From contig NZ_AP025508.1 of assembly GCF_024347615.1 (NCBI RefSeq), forward strand, positions 1,178,001 through 1,242,000: a stretch of DNA of 64,000 nt. The letters run 5' to 3'. The stretch's first letter is position 1; each line of letters starts with the position of its first letter. The position numbers and the translations under genes were made by a program. The notes beneath the pieces are model-generated. The model searched no databases. It was not told the DNA's origin and saw only the letters and a program-made list of their open reading frames with translations. Source of the stretch: Vibrio splendidus (GTDB taxonomy: Bacteria; Pseudomonadota; Gammaproteobacteria; Enterobacterales; Vibrionaceae). Shown here piece after piece: positions 52,774-63,300 of the stretch.

Positions 52774-54165
52774 GTGAAGCAACAGTTTAGATTCGCTTCC
52801 ATTGCCCTGTTATCGGCGTTGACTGTGGGCTGTGCAAGTATGTCTGCAGGAAACCTGTTCAGTCATTACAGCGCGCAAAACAAAGAGATCTACCAAGCCG
52901 TTAAATCTGGAGATTATTCAGAGGCTCAACAAGAGCTACCAGATTACGCTGCGGGTGACATCCTTGATAACTTTGAAAGAGGCAGAATTAACCTTTTGGA
53001 TCAGCAATACCCAGAGAGTAAGTCTTCGTTTGAAGTGGCGGATCAGGCGGTAACTGAGCAGCAAAGAAAAGCCGTTATCTCGATTTCAGACAGTGCAACC
53101 AGCGTGGGTGCGTTGGCGGTGAATGATAATATTACTGAGTATGTGCCAGCCGATTATGAGCTGGGGTTTCTTCATCTGTATCTCGGTTTAAATTATCTCA
53201 AGAAAAACGATTTAGAAGGTGCGGTGATTGAAATGCGTCGCGCCAACCAAGTTCAAGAACAGGCAAAGAAGCAACGTGAAGCTGAGTTAGACCGTGCAGC
53301 CAGCGATGCGAAGAAGCAGGGGTTGTCTGCCAATGTGGGGAGCATTCTTGCTAATTACCCTGATGCGGGTAAAAAGCTGCAGTCAGTACAGAATGCGTAT
53401 CTGATGTTCTTGTCTGGTCTGCTTTATGAAGCTTCAAATGATTTAAACAGTGCCTATGTTGACTATCGTCGTGCTTTGGCTGTGATGCCAGATAACCAAG
53501 AAATCATCGACAGAACGATGGCAACAGCTGCTCGTTTAGGGATGCGACAAGATTTAGCAACATTAGAAAAACGCTATAAGCAATCTTCTAAACTTAGTAC
53601 AGGTGAAGGGCGAGTGATTGTGCTTCAAGAGCAAAGCGCTGTACAAGCAATGGACAGTTGGCGATTAGATTTACCTGTTTATGACAGTCGCGATCAGGGC
53701 GCAATATACTCTCTGGCACTGCCCTATTATCCGAGCCAAAACGTAGAGCGTTTTTCTGCTTTGCGAATCAGCGGGCAACCGTTACAAGAACACTTGATCA
53801 CTGACGTAAACGCGATGGCTCAAAACGATTTATCTGAACGTATGACGAGCATTGTTATTCGTCAAGCGCTACGTGTAGTAGCTAAAGACCGTATCCGTAA
53901 AGAAGCGACCAAAGGCAACGATGTCGGCAATATCTTGTTCAATGTGTGGAATACATTCACCGAACAACCAGACACTCGCAGTTGGCAATCTCTACCTGCT
54001 GAAATTAAGAGCAGCACGTTCGTAGCAAACAGCGGTCAATATACGCTAGAAGCGGGCACTAAAACGTACGACTTTGATATCCGAGAAGGGCAGACCACTT
54101 TGGTGTGGATTTCTCGACAAGGTAACAATGCAACAATGTGGCATAAACAGCTAGGGAGGCTGTAA
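52774..54165 (+). CDS. COG3014-type outer membrane lipoprotein
   Basis: The 463-residue lipoprotein starts at a GTG preceded by GGAG. Its lipobox is LTVGCAS. Residues about 30-265 resemble tetratricopeptide-like helices (for example GFLHLYLGLNYLKKNDLEGAVIEMRRA). The C-terminal part is beta-rich. Function is unproven; it is the first gene of the operon with ycfL and lpoB-like genes, suggesting a cell-wall role. It overlaps ycfL by one base. Confidence 0.8.
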   Translation: MKQQFRFASIALLSALTVGCASMSAGNLFSHYSAQNKEIYQAVKSGDYSEAQQELPDYAAGDILDNFERGRINLLDQQYPESKSSFEVADQAVTEQQRKAVISISDSATSVGALAVNDNITEYVPADYELGFLHLYLGLNYLKKNDLEGAVIEMRRANQVQEQAKKQREAELDRAASDAKKQGLSANVGSILANYPDAGKKLQSVQNAYLMFLSGLLYEASNDLNSAYVDYRRALAVMPDNQEIIDRTMATAARLGMRQDLATLEKRYKQSSKLSTGEGRVIVLQEQSAVQAMDSWRLDLPVYDSRDQGAIYSLALPYYPSQNVERFSALRISGQPLQEHLITDVNAMAQNDLSERMTSIVIRQALRVVAKDRIRKEATKGNDVGNILFNVWNTFTEQPDTRSWQSLPAEIKSSTFVANSGQYTLEAGTKTYDFDIREGQTTLVWISRQGNNATMWHKQLGRL

Positions 54166-54548
54166 TGAAAAAGTGGTTAGTGAGTTTAGCAGCGGTTATG
54201 GCTCTGGCTGGTTGTGCTGATAATACAGCTGGCGTAAGAGTTGATAGTCTGACTCAAAACGTTTTCTTTGGTGACAAGGTATTGGGCAGCCGTTTGTTGG
54301 TTGAAGATATCCGTACCGACCAAGTTGACGGTCACACTCGAGGAATTGTTCGTTTAAACAGTAACTATAAAGGCGATCAACATATCCTTTATCGTTTTTA
54401 CTGGTACGACGATGCCGGGCTTGAGGTGAACCTAAAGCAAGGCCCTTGGAAGCAAGCGATTGTTCGTGGTTTTGAAAGTATTTCGTTGTCGGAAGTGTCG
54501 GTAAACCCGAAAGCGACTCAGTTCAGAGTCCAGTTCCGAGAGCAGTAA
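54165..54548 (+). CDS. ycfL: YcfL-type lipoprotein
   Basis: The 127-residue lipoprotein has lipobox LAGCAD and an immunoglobulin-like beta body (YRFYWYDDAGLEVNLKQGPWKQAIVRGFESISLSEVSVNP), as in E. coli YcfL. Its start overlaps the upstream stop (TAATG). The same gene order (hinT, ycfL, lpoB, thiK) is found in E. coli. Confidence 0.85.
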   Translation: MKKWLVSLAAVMALAGCADNTAGVRVDSLTQNVFFGDKVLGSRLLVEDIRTDQVDGHTRGIVRLNSNYKGDQHILYRFYWYDDAGLEVNLKQGPWKQAIVRGFESISLSEVSVNPKATQFRVQFREQ

Positions 54549-54634
54549 GTCTGATACAACGGGTCTAATGATTCGTAAATACAAGAATTTAAGAGTGTGG
54601 GTAACCCCGCTCAGTGATAAGTTGAGGAAACAAA

Positions 54635-55225
54635 ATGAAAAAGAGTGTCGTTGCGCTACTAGGTTTAGCGGTTATTTTAGGCGGTTGTTCAAACAAGGTA
54701 AGCTACGGTGATGCACAAGCAGTAGAAACCACGACAATCGATTTCGGTTCAACTGACCTTCAAACGATTGCGGGTGAAATGGTCGATAGCATGATGGCGT
54801 CTGGTTCAGTGTCTTACATTACTCGTGAGCAACGTCCAATCGTGTTCGTAGAGCGAATCAAGAACAAGACAAGTGAGCACATCGATACTGAGTCAATCAC
54901 TGACACTATCAGTACTAAAATGCTGAACTCTGGTAAGTTCCGTTTCGTTGATATGGACCGTGTAGAGTCTGTTCGTGACCAATTGAACTTCCAAAACAAT
55001 GATGAGCTTGTAAATCAAAGCTCAGCAATTCAATTCGGTAAAATGGTCGGTGCTCAATACATGCTGTACGGCAACCTATCAAGCATCGTTAAGAAAGACG
55101 GTAGCGACGAAGACGTTTACTACAAAATGACTATGCGTCTAATGGATCTTGAGTCTGGCTTGATTGAATGGGCTGACGAGACTGAAATCCGTAAGCAACA
55201 ATCTAAGAGCCTACTAGGCCTTTAA
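54635..55225 (+). CDS. lpoB: Outer membrane lipoprotein activator of PBP1b
   Basis: The 196-residue lipoprotein has lipobox LGGCSN and an LpoB-type alpha/beta domain (FVERIKNKTSEHIDTESITDTISTKMLNSGKFRFVD, YMLYGNLSSIV). It reaches through the peptidoglycan from the outer membrane and activates the synthase PBP1b. The N-terminal disordered linker is short compared with E. coli LpoB. Confidence 0.88.
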   Translation: MKKSVVALLGLAVILGGCSNKVSYGDAQAVETTTIDFGSTDLQTIAGEMVDSMMASGSVSYITREQRPIVFVERIKNKTSEHIDTESITDTISTKMLNSGKFRFVDMDRVESVRDQLNFQNNDELVNQSSAIQFGKMVGAQYMLYGNLSSIVKKDGSDEDVYYKMTMRLMDLESGLIEWADETEIRKQQSKSLLGL

Positions 55226-55262
55226 TTTCGCTTACTTGCCAACTAAACGCAGCCAGTTTTGA

Positions 55263-55309
55263 CAGCGTCTAGTCTTGGCAGCGCATAGCTTGGCCACACA
55301 TAGCTTGGT
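55263..55309. repeat. Degenerate 16-bp tandem repeat after lpoB
   Basis: CAGCGTCTAGTCTTGG, CAGCGCATAGCTTGGC and CACACATAGCTTGGT are consecutive, followed by CACACGCC. They lie between lpoB and its terminator. Confidence 0.6.
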
Positions 55310-55347
55310 CACACGCCAATGCAGTGCATGATGTGCTGTTTATGAAG

Positions 55348-55377
55348 AGACACTGGCTTTTGGTCAGTGTCTTTTTT
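55348..55377 (+). terminator. Terminator of the lpoB operon
   Basis: AGACACTG (55348-55355) pairs with CAGTGTCT (55365-55372), followed by six T. Confidence 0.85.
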
Positions 55378-55388
55378 GTGGGGAAATG

Positions 55389-55423
55389 AAGACGTTTATA
55401 GGGCAGTTAAGACGTTTATAGGG
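55389..55423. repeat. 20-bp tandem duplication just upstream of thiK
   Basis: AAGACGTTTATAGGG occurs at 55389-55403 and 55409-55423, 20 bp apart. The second copy carries the ribosome binding region of thiK. Confidence 0.75.
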
Positions 55424-55430
55424 AGTAAAT

Positions 55431-56285
55431 ATGGCAATTTTTTCTTGGTCTGAGGCTAAGCTTCTTGATACCAGTTTGAGTTCGCTTGATGGTTACTTTT
55501 CTGAGCCACCTGTTAGAGCTCAAACGCTGACCGGCGGGTTGACCAATCGATGTTGGAAACTGGTTGATGCCGATGGTACTGCGTATGTTTGGCGGCCCAC
55601 CACTCCCATCACCAAAGCGTTCTTCATCTCTCGTCATGAAGAGTACCAAGTGCTGTCTACGATTGAACGCCTTGGGCTAGGGCCAAGTCCAATAGTGGTC
55701 AATGAGCAAGGCTTATTGGTTGAATGGATTGCGGGTGAGACGCTTTACGAAGGCTTAGAGCTTGATGATTTGTTGAAGACTCTGATCTCAGTGCATTTGG
55801 TTAACACCGCGCGATTGCCGCTCCAACCGTTCAGTTTCACAGCGCGAGTCGATCATTACTGGCTCCAACTTGATTCGATTCATAAGACTGAAACCTGCAC
55901 CAAGATTTATCAAGAGTGGCGCGTGGCTCCAAGTATCCCAAATGTTGACCTGTCTTTGTGCCATTTTGATTTAGGTGGTTATAACTTAGTGAGAAATAGC
56001 GATGGGATTAAGATTATTGATTGGGAATATGCAGCATTAGCAGACCCTAGACTTGATCTTACGTTGACCATTGCTGTTGCAGGATTACCAGTTGCTGAAG
56101 CCGTTAACAAGTACTGTCAGTTAAGAGGTATTCATGATGTTCAGCCTTGGCTTGATGGCGTAGAGGCTTGGTTGCCACGAAGTCGAATGATGGCCATGTT
56201 GTGGTATTTACTGGCACATCAGCTCTGGGGCGATGAAAGCTATCTGCGTGAAGCTGAGTTATTGAGTCACACTTTCTGTAGCTAG
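55431..56285 (+). CDS. thiK: Thiamine kinase
   Basis: The 284-residue protein of the aminoglycoside phosphotransferase/choline kinase fold has the catalytic loop LCHFDLGGYNL (Asp in HFD, Asn two turns later) and the metal-binding IIDWEYA. It phosphorylates thiamine in salvage. Assignment rests on position beside lpoB and ycfP as in E. coli and on the fold; nagZ, which lies between thiK and ycfP in E. coli, is absent here. Confidence 0.78.
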   Translation: MAIFSWSEAKLLDTSLSSLDGYFSEPPVRAQTLTGGLTNRCWKLVDADGTAYVWRPTTPITKAFFISRHEEYQVLSTIERLGLGPSPIVVNEQGLLVEWIAGETLYEGLELDDLLKTLISVHLVNTARLPLQPFSFTARVDHYWLQLDSIHKTETCTKIYQEWRVAPSIPNVDLSLCHFDLGGYNLVRNSDGIKIIDWEYAALADPRLDLTLTIAVAGLPVAEAVNKYCQLRGIHDVQPWLDGVEAWLPRSRMMAMLWYLLAHQLWGDESYLREAELLSHTFCS

Positions 56286-56393
56286 GATCACGTTTAGGAA
56301 GTGAAAAATATAATTTCGTTGGTGTTCCCTTTAAAACCTTATTTTTCATGTTAGATTAATTAAAACGTACCAATATTCAACAGGGAGGTACTA

Positions 56394-56933
56394 ATGATTA
56401 TTTATCTACACGGCTTCGACTCAACTAGCCCGGGCAATCACGAAAAAATACTGCAGTTGCAATTCATTGATGATGACGTTCGTTTCATCAACTACAGTAC
56501 TTTGCATCCAAAGCACGATATGCAGCACCTTCTTAAAGAAGTGCATAAAGTGATAGAACAATCTGATGATCCGCACCCTATTATCTGTGGGGTAGGCTTA
56601 GGGGGTTTTTGGTCAGAGCGTATTGGTTTCTTATGCGGGATTAAGCAAGTGGTTTTCAACCCTAACCTGCAACCTGAGAACAATATGGTGGGTCGAATTG
56701 ACCGTCCTGAAGAGTATGAAGATATTGCGACTAAGTGTGTCGCTCAGTATCGTATGAAAAACAAGGGACGCTGTTTGGTTGTGTTGTCTCGTGAAGATGA
56801 AATTCATGACAATACGCGAACAGAAGCTGAACTTGGGGATTACTACGAGGTAGTCTGGGATGAAAAAGAGAGTCATAAATTTAAAAAGATCTCTCAACAC
56901 CTTCAAGCAATGAAAGCGTTTAAAAACGCCTAA
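56394..56933 (+). CDS. ycfP: YcfP, UPF0227 alpha/beta-hydrolase-like protein
   Basis: The 179-residue protein has E. coli YcfP length (180). It opens [18 protein letters not shown]. At the nucleophile elbow it has GVGLGGFWS, with Gly where hydrolases carry the catalytic Ser, as in E. coli. Hence no classical triad; function is unknown. Confidence 0.88.
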   Translation: MIIYLHGFDSTSPGNHEKILQLQFIDDDVRFINYSTLHPKHDMQHLLKEVHKVIEQSDDPHPIICGVGLGGFWSERIGFLCGIKQVVFNPNLQPENNMVGRIDRPEEYEDIATKCVAQYRMKNKGRCLVVLSREDEIHDNTRTEAELGDYYEVVWDEKESHKFKKISQHLQAMKAFKNA

Positions 56934-56951
56934 TTTACCCCTCTATTTTAT

Positions 56952-56983
56952 AAAAGCAGCACTCATTTGAGTGCTGCTTTTTT
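56952..56983 (+). terminator. Terminator of ycfP
   Basis: AAAAGCAGCACTCA (56952-56965) and TGAGTGCTGCTTTT (56968-56981) are exact complements, ending in a T-run. Confidence 0.88.
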
Positions 56984-57163
56984 ACATCTGAATCCTAGAG
57001 ACGGGCATTGATAAAACGCTTGTATATGTTTTATCAATGAGTTTGCGCATTTGTAGATAAGCTTGCGCAAACGTTAACTAATTCGCCCCGAATCCTCATT
57101 GTGGGTAAGGATTTTTGTTGCGGTCATCTTTTTGCTATATATAATGTTCCCAAGCAAAATATT

Positions 57164-57177
57164 TTGATAAATATCAA
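57164..57177 (+). promoter_or_regulatory. Perfect FNR box upstream of ndh
   Basis: TTGATAAATATCAA matches the FNR consensus TTGAT-N4-ATCAA at every position. It lies 268 bp before ndh in an otherwise gene-free 511-bp interval (56934-57444). In E. coli ndh is repressed by FNR. Confidence 0.75.
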
Positions 57178-57444
57178 AAAAAAGTGAGAGCGAGTGATAA
57201 AACTTGCCCATTATTTGTGCTCTACCTCTCAGGTAGTCACCTTTTTTATCCACGTGAGCAAAGCGACAAGCCAATGTTTGTTGTTTGTAATCCCTCTAAC
57301 TACTCGGTGAGCTGTCGTTATTCTTTTTCGCAGTTATCCAATTTGTAACAGCCTTCGCATTCAAGGCCGAGTAGATACATAGAATTTATCGGTTGGAGTA
57401 ATCGAGCCGAACCCCATTTATTCATTTTGTAGAGGATTGTCATT

Positions 57445-58734
57445 GTGACAAAAATTATCGTAGTAGGCGGTGGAGCTGGTGGTTTAGAACTAGCAACTAA
57501 GCTAGGCCGCACTTTAGGTCGTAAAAAGCGTGCCCAGATTACTCTGGTAGATCGTAAAGCAAGCCACCTATGGAAACCATTACTTCATGAAGTAGCAACG
57601 GGTTCATTGGACGAGGGTGTTGATGCGTTAAGCTACCGCGCACACGCAAAAAACCATTACTTCGATTTCCAAATGGGCAGCCTGAACGACATCGATCGTA
57701 AACGTAAAGTGATCGCTCTGAGTGAACTGAAAGATGACCACGGTGAACTGCTTATGCCAAGCCGTGAACTTGAATACGATATTCTTGTGATGGCGCTAGG
57801 TTCAACGTCAAACGACTTCAACACACCAGGTGTTCGCGACAACTGTATTTTCCTTGATAGTCCAGAGCAAGCGCACCGTTTCCGTACAGAAATGAACAAC
57901 CAGTTCTTAAAGCTTCACGCTAAGAACGGCCAAGGCACAGTAGATATTGCTATTGTTGGTGCTGGCGCGACAGGTGTTGAGCTTTCTGCGGAACTGCACA
58001 ACGCGGTTAAAGAGCTTCGTACTTATGGCTTTGGCGATCTAGATTCAAGCAAGCTGAACGTTAACCTTGTTGAAGCAGGTGAGCGTATTCTTCCAGCCCT
58101 ACCTCCTCGTATTTCGAGTGCAGCACACTCTGAGCTTACGAAGCTTGGTGTAACTGTGCGTACGACTACAATGGTTACACAAGCTGATGCTGACGGCCTA
58201 ACGACTAAAGATGGTGAGAAGATCCCAGCACAAATCATGGTTTGGGCTGCAGGCATTAAAGCGCCAGATTTCATGAAAGATATCGGTGGTCTTGAGACGA
58301 ACCGTATCAACCAGTTGGTTGTGAAAAATACGCTACAAACTACGCTTGATGACAATATCTTTGCTATTGGTGACTTAGCGCAATGTACGCAAGCAGATGG
58401 TTCATTCGTTCCACCACGTGCACAAGCGGCTCACCAGATGGCAAGTTGTGCGTTTAGCAATATCATTGCTAAGTTAAACGGCCGCGACCTGAAAGATTAC
58501 ATCTATAAAGATAAAGGCTCACTTGTTTCGCTAAGCCGATTTTCTACGGTAGGTAGCTTGATGGGTAACCTAACTAAAGGTTCGATGATGGTTGAGGGTC
58601 GTATTGCTCGTATCGTTTACATCTCTTTGTACCGTATGCATCAGATGGCGCTTCACGGACTAATTAAAACATCGCTGATGATGTTAGTTGGTCGTATTAA
58701 CCGTGTACTTCGTCCAAACCTAAAGCTTCACTAA
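57445..58734 (+). CDS. ndh: NADH:quinone oxidoreductase type II
   Basis: The 429-residue flavoprotein begins at a GTG with AGAGG upstream. The FAD-binding [18 protein letters not shown] (about residues 4-21) is followed by the NADH-binding [17 protein letters not shown] and the ending of FAD site [10 protein letters not shown]. It transfers electrons from NADH to quinone without pumping protons. A C-terminal amphipathic region anchors it to the membrane. Confidence 0.94.
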   Translation: MTKIIVVGGGAGGLELATKLGRTLGRKKRAQITLVDRKASHLWKPLLHEVATGSLDEGVDALSYRAHAKNHYFDFQMGSLNDIDRKRKVIALSELKDDHGELLMPSRELEYDILVMALGSTSNDFNTPGVRDNCIFLDSPEQAHRFRTEMNNQFLKLHAKNGQGTVDIAIVGAGATGVELSAELHNAVKELRTYGFGDLDSSKLNVNLVEAGERILPALPPRISSAAHSELTKLGVTVRTTTMVTQADADGLTTKDGEKIPAQIMVWAAGIKAPDFMKDIGGLETNRINQLVVKNTLQTTLDDNIFAIGDLAQCTQADGSFVPPRAQAAHQMASCAFSNIIAKLNGRDLKDYIYKDKGSLVSLSRFSTVGSLMGNLTKGSMMVEGRIARIVYISLYRMHQMALHGLIKTSLMMLVGRINRVLRPNLKLH

Positions 58735-58769
58735 TCAGGCAAGTCTGCTAAAGGCGTTACGCTGATAAT

Positions 58770-58798
58770 AAAAAAGAGCTCTTCGGAGCTCTTTTTTT
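58770..58798. terminator. Bidirectional terminator between ndh and the GNAT gene
   Basis: GAGCTC twice (58776-58781, 58786-58791) around TTCG, with A-run before and seven T after. Confidence 0.9.
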
Positions 58799-58845
58799 GA
58801 TCGTGTCGACTGCGTGTTGTGACGGATTGTTACTCTATTAAGCTG

Positions 58846-59391
58846 TTAAGAGGTTGGAGGTAGCACGGAATAAACCACGCCGTCTTTCGGCTTGCCGTTA
58901 AAGATAAAGCGGTTCTTGGCAATGGTTTCACGCTCTGCGCCACACTTCTCAATCAGCCTTTGGCTTGGTAGGTTTTCTGTATCGCAAACAATCTCTAGGC
59001 GCGTTAGTTTGAGTTGAGCAAAGCAGAATTCAAATAAGGTCAGCATCGCTTCTTTGGCAATCCCTTTCCGTTGAAACTCGTCGCCAACCCAATAACCTAA
59101 ACTTGCCATATTGAAGGTATGGTAAAGCTCATTAATTGCCACCATTCCAACCAGTTGATTGCTGTGGCGTTCAAAAATACCAAATCCAAATGCGTCTGCT
59201 TTTACCCAATTTAAGCGGGTAGCCAGAATGAATTTCTCGGCTTCTACAATAGAGAACGCATCGTGGCACCAGTCTACCCATGGAAATAGGCTAGGGGATG
59301 TTTGGATCAACCGAGAGAACTCAGGAGCGTCTGTAGCTTCAATAATTTTGAGGCTGAGGTGTTGAGTATTTATCTGAAAGTCAGGGCTCAT
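58846..59391 (-). CDS. GNAT-family N-acetyltransferase (RimJ/RimL-like)
   Basis: The 181-residue protein has the RimJ/RimL-type acetyl-CoA fold. Segments are HLSLKIIEATDAPEFSRLI, SLGYWVGDEFQRKGIAKEAM (the acetyl-CoA motif A, about residues 96-115) and ENLPSQRLIEKCGAERE. Family members acetylate ribosomal proteins or other amines. Substrate not readable. Confidence 0.84.
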   Translation of the reverse strand: MSPDFQINTQHLSLKIIEATDAPEFSRLIQTSPSLFPWVDWCHDAFSIVEAEKFILATRLNWVKADAFGFGIFERHSNQLVGMVAINELYHTFNMASLGYWVGDEFQRKGIAKEAMLTLFEFCFAQLKLTRLEIVCDTENLPSQRLIEKCGAERETIAKNRFIFNGKPKDGVVYSVLPPTS

Positions 59392-59463
59392 AAGAAATAC
59401 CGAATTACATGTAAGTACTGAACAAAGTGAGTCAATACAGAATAAAGATAGATAGCACTTAAT

Positions 59464-59486
59464 AAAACGCCCTCACTAGGAGGGCG
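59464..59486 (-). terminator. Terminator of csiV
   Basis: CGCCCTC (59468-59474) pairs with GAGGGCG (59480-59486). The minus-strand tail has four T. Confidence 0.65.
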
Positions 59487-59528
59487 GATTGAATTATTTA
59501 TACAATTATAGCCGAATCGGCAAGTAAC

Positions 59529-60296
59529 TTACTGCGCTACACGTCGAACTTGAATCACCATGCCTAGAAGCGGGTGGTCAAGGTAGTGAGTTTCTGTACT
59601 ACGCATACGACGCTTTTGATCCATGCGGTAGCTTTTAAGGAACTCTTCTACCTGCACTGTCGGTGAGATCTCAGTTAAGTTGCCCACTTGAACATTGCTG
59701 TCTGCACCGCTTACTGGTGTGTCTAACTCAATAGGCTGTTCTTTCAGAGTCACTTCACGAACGCTTGGTGCTTTTAAATCGAGCGTGGTTTCAGCGTATA
59801 GGTAATGCTGCACGTAGATCTGTAGCTTGCCGTCTAGTTCGTACAGTGGCTTATCAATGGTCTCTTCTTTGAATCCATCGGCACTGCCTGTGGTGATAGC
59901 ACCTTTTTCAGAACCATCTGCATTGAAATCTTTAGAGAAGTCTTTACCTGCTTGAATATGGAAAACAGGTGCAGAGCTCTTTCCTTGGTCACCTTGACGC
60001 CAAGCAGTATGCATCAGAACTTCAAAGCCTGCATGTTTGCGCAGTTTGTCTTTCTGAGGCGTTAGCTTGTACTCTGAGTAAGGCAACATTTGTACGCCTT
60101 TCTTAGAGCGGTATTGGGTATCTTGAAATGAACCAACGCGCTCAAGTGAAATCTTCGGCTGAGTGTTCGGCCAAGATTCGTTGACTTTCTCTGCATCAAC
60201 TGCGCGCTTGAAAATGATCACTTCTATATCAAATTGTCTCTGAGCCAAACTTGGCAGTGAGACGAACAATAGTAGCAGTGGGATCAGTCTTTTCAT
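59529..60296 (-). CDS. csiV: Peptidoglycan-binding protein CsiV
   Basis: The 255-residue periplasmic protein has a signal peptide (MKRLIPLLLLFVSLPSLAQ) and the segment RQFDIEVIIFKRAVDAEKV. CsiV in V. cholerae binds peptidoglycan and activates PBP1A through LpoA. It follows mfd with a 63-base gap that carries a hairpin directly before its ribosome binding site (GGAGT). Confidence 0.78.
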   Translation of the reverse strand: MKRLIPLLLLFVSLPSLAQRQFDIEVIIFKRAVDAEKVNESWPNTQPKISLERVGSFQDTQYRSKKGVQMLPYSEYKLTPQKDKLRKHAGFEVLMHTAWRQGDQGKSSAPVFHIQAGKDFSKDFNADGSEKGAITTGSADGFKEETIDKPLYELDGKLQIYVQHYLYAETTLDLKAPSVREVTLKEQPIELDTPVSGADSNVQVGNLTEISPTVQVEEFLKSYRMDQKRRMRSTETHYLDHPLLGMVIQVRRVAQ

Positions 60297-60309
60297 TTTT
60301 ACTCCGTCT

Positions 60310-60331
60310 TCCAGCCGATCTATCGGCTGGA
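60310..60331 (-). promoter_or_regulatory. Perfect hairpin between mfd and csiV
   Basis: TCCAGCCGAT (60310-60319) and ATCGGCTGGA (60322-60331) are exact complements around CT. On the minus strand it ends a few bases before the csiV ribosome binding site. Confidence 0.65.
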
Positions 60332-60359
60332 TAATTTATATGTGCAAGTGGATTGGGTC

Positions 60360-63300
60360 TTATGCTGAAGGCAGCAAGTTCTGTCTGAATTCGCCCAATA
60401 AATCACTAACAAATTGAATTCGTTTCCGTCTGTCGACCAATGGTATCGTAAACTTGAACTTTGTTGGTCCTTCCATTGAAAACTTTTGCGGTTGAGATTG
60501 CAACAGTTTAACAAGGTAGGCCGGGTTTATGTCAGCATCTGGGTAGAATTCTAAGAATCCACCTTTATCGTGAGCTTCAATTTTCTTCGCTTTGATTGAC
60601 GCCGCGGCTAATTTTAGCTCAGAAACTGACAACAAGTTCTTGGTAGCATCAGGCAGAAGGCCGAAGCGATCAATCAGCTCGACTTTCAACTCGGCCAATT
60701 CGTCGGTGTCACTCACACTCGCAATACGCTTGTAGGTAGACAAACGTGTATTGATGTCTGGGATGTAGTCATCAGGCAACAGTGCTGGCAGGCGCATCTC
60801 AATTTCAGTTTGTTCACGCAGTAGGTCATCAAGCGATGGCTCTCGTCCCTCTTTTAATGCCTCAACCGCTTGTTCAAGCATCTCCATGTAAAGCGTAAAG
60901 CCAACCGACTGGATTTGACCACTCTGTTCATCACCGAGTAGTTCACCTGCACCACGAATCTCTAAGTCATGGGTTGCTAGCGTAAAGCCTGCACCTAAGT
61001 CTTCAAGTGAAGCAATGGCGTCTAATCGCTTGACGGCATCTTTGGTCATTGCTTTCGGGGGAGGTGTTAGCAAGTAGGCATAAGCTTGGTGGTGAGATCG
61101 ACCCACACGCCCACGTAATTGATGTAGTTGCGCTAAACCAAGGTTATCAGCTCTGTCCATTAAGATGGTATTTGCCGTTGGTACGTCGATACCCGTTTCT
61201 ATGATGGTGGTACACACTAGCAAGTTAAAACGCTGGTGATAAAAGTCATTCATGATGCGTTCTAGCTCTCGCTCTCGCATCTGACCATGGGCAACGGTGA
61301 CACGCGCTTCTGGAATCAGTTTTTGCAGTGACTCTGCCGTCTTTTCAATCGTGTCGACTTGGTTGTGCAGGAAGTAAACTTGACCACCACGCATGATTTC
61401 ACGCAGTACCGCTTCTCTGACTATCGCGTCATCACTCTCACGGACAAAAGTCTTTATTGCTAAGCGTCGTGCAGGTGGTGTGGCGATGATCGACAAGTCA
61501 CGCATACCGCTCATTGCCATATTCAACGTTCTTGGAATCGGTGTTGCGGTTAGCGTGAGGATATCGACATCCGCGCGCATCGCTTTCACTTTCTCTTTTT
61601 GGCGTACACCGAAACGGTGTTCTTCATCAACGACTAACAAGCCAAGGTCTTTAAACTTAAGGTCACTGGAAAGAAGCTTGTGAGTACCTACTAAGATGTC
61701 GACCTTACCGTCGGCAACATCTTGCATGATCAATTTTTGTTCTTTAGCTGATTTAAATCGCGACAGCACTTCGACACGTATCGGTTGGTTCGCGAAACGG
61801 TCTCGGAAGTTTTCAAAGTGTTGCTGAGCAAGTAGCGTCGTTGGAACTAACACGGCTACTTGTTTACTGTTGTCGGTACAAACGAATGCCGCGCGCATCG
61901 CGACTTCAGTTTTACCAAAACCAACGTCACCACACACTAAGCGATCCATGGCTTTTGCTTGGCACATATCCGACATAACGGCATTGATGGCCATTGCTTG
62001 ATCATCCGTTTCTTCAAACGGGAAGCCAGACTTGAAGGTCGCGTATTGGCCACGATCGAGTACAAACTTGTAGCCAGGTTTTAGTTCACGCTTAGCGTAA
62101 ACATCAAGCAGTTCGGCTGCAACGTCACGAACTTTCTCTGCGGCGCGCTTACGAGCTTTCTGCCATGCTTCGCCACCGAGTTTATGCAGTGGTGCAGAAT
62201 CTTCAGCGCCGCCAGAGTAGCGCCCGATTAAGTTCAGAGAAGCAACAGGTACGTATAACTTGGCATCATTTTGATACTCAAGCGTTACGTATTCGGTTTT
62301 CATGCCACCCGCTTCAAGTGTTTGCAGGCCGATGTAACGACCAATACCGTGGTCAATGTGAACAACAGGTTGACCTGGTTTAAGTTCGGCTAAGTGACGA
62401 ATTACAGTGTCGCTGTTAACGCTTTTCTTGTCTTTCTTACGGCGTTGTACAACGCGATCACCTAACAGGTCGCTCTCACAGACAAGGGCGATGTTTTGCT
62501 CTTCGTGGATAAAGCCATGCTCAGCAGAACCTAGGATCAGGGTGAACTTATCTTTACCTTTAATCGCCGCGTCGAGGTTTTCAACTTCACTTGGTCGTAC
62601 TTTGATGCCTCGAAGCAATTCACTCAGTGCTTCACGGCGGCCTTCAGATTCAACCGAAAAGACTACTTTGCCGTCGAAGGCTTCAGTGAACTTTCTTAGG
62701 TTAGACAAAGGTTCTTTATTCTGATGTTGAACGCTGAGATCAGGCAGAGACACAACCGGAAGGTTGGTACGTCCGGCTTTTTCTTCAATTGAATCTAAGC
62801 TCAGATTGACCTGTGGCTTTTGTTTGAAATGTGCGAACAGTTCGTCTTTTTGTAGCCAAAGTTGTTCTGGTTTCAGCAGTGGTCGTAACGGGTCAACACC
62901 GCGTTGTTCGTATCGATGAGAAACGTCTGTTAGGAATGAATCTACCGCGGTCTCGACATCACCTAGAACGAGGATTTGCGCTTCATCGGCAACATAATCA
63001 AACAAGGTTTCAGTATGGTCGAAGAACAGCGGCTGCCAGTATTCAATACCTGCGGGCCAAGTGCCTTTTGAAACCTGCATATAAACCGATTCTGGTTCAC
63101 GGCGCGCATCAAATTGTTGGCGCCAGCGAATGCGGAAATCTTCAATAGCACTTTCAGAGGTTGGGAATTCGTGAGCTGGCAGCAAACGGATCTCAGAGAT
63201 GTCTTCAATAGAGCGCTGATTTTCAGGATCGAAAGTACGGATGGTGTCGATCTCGTCATCGAAGAAGTCGATACGATACGGGTCTTTGCTGCCCATTGGG

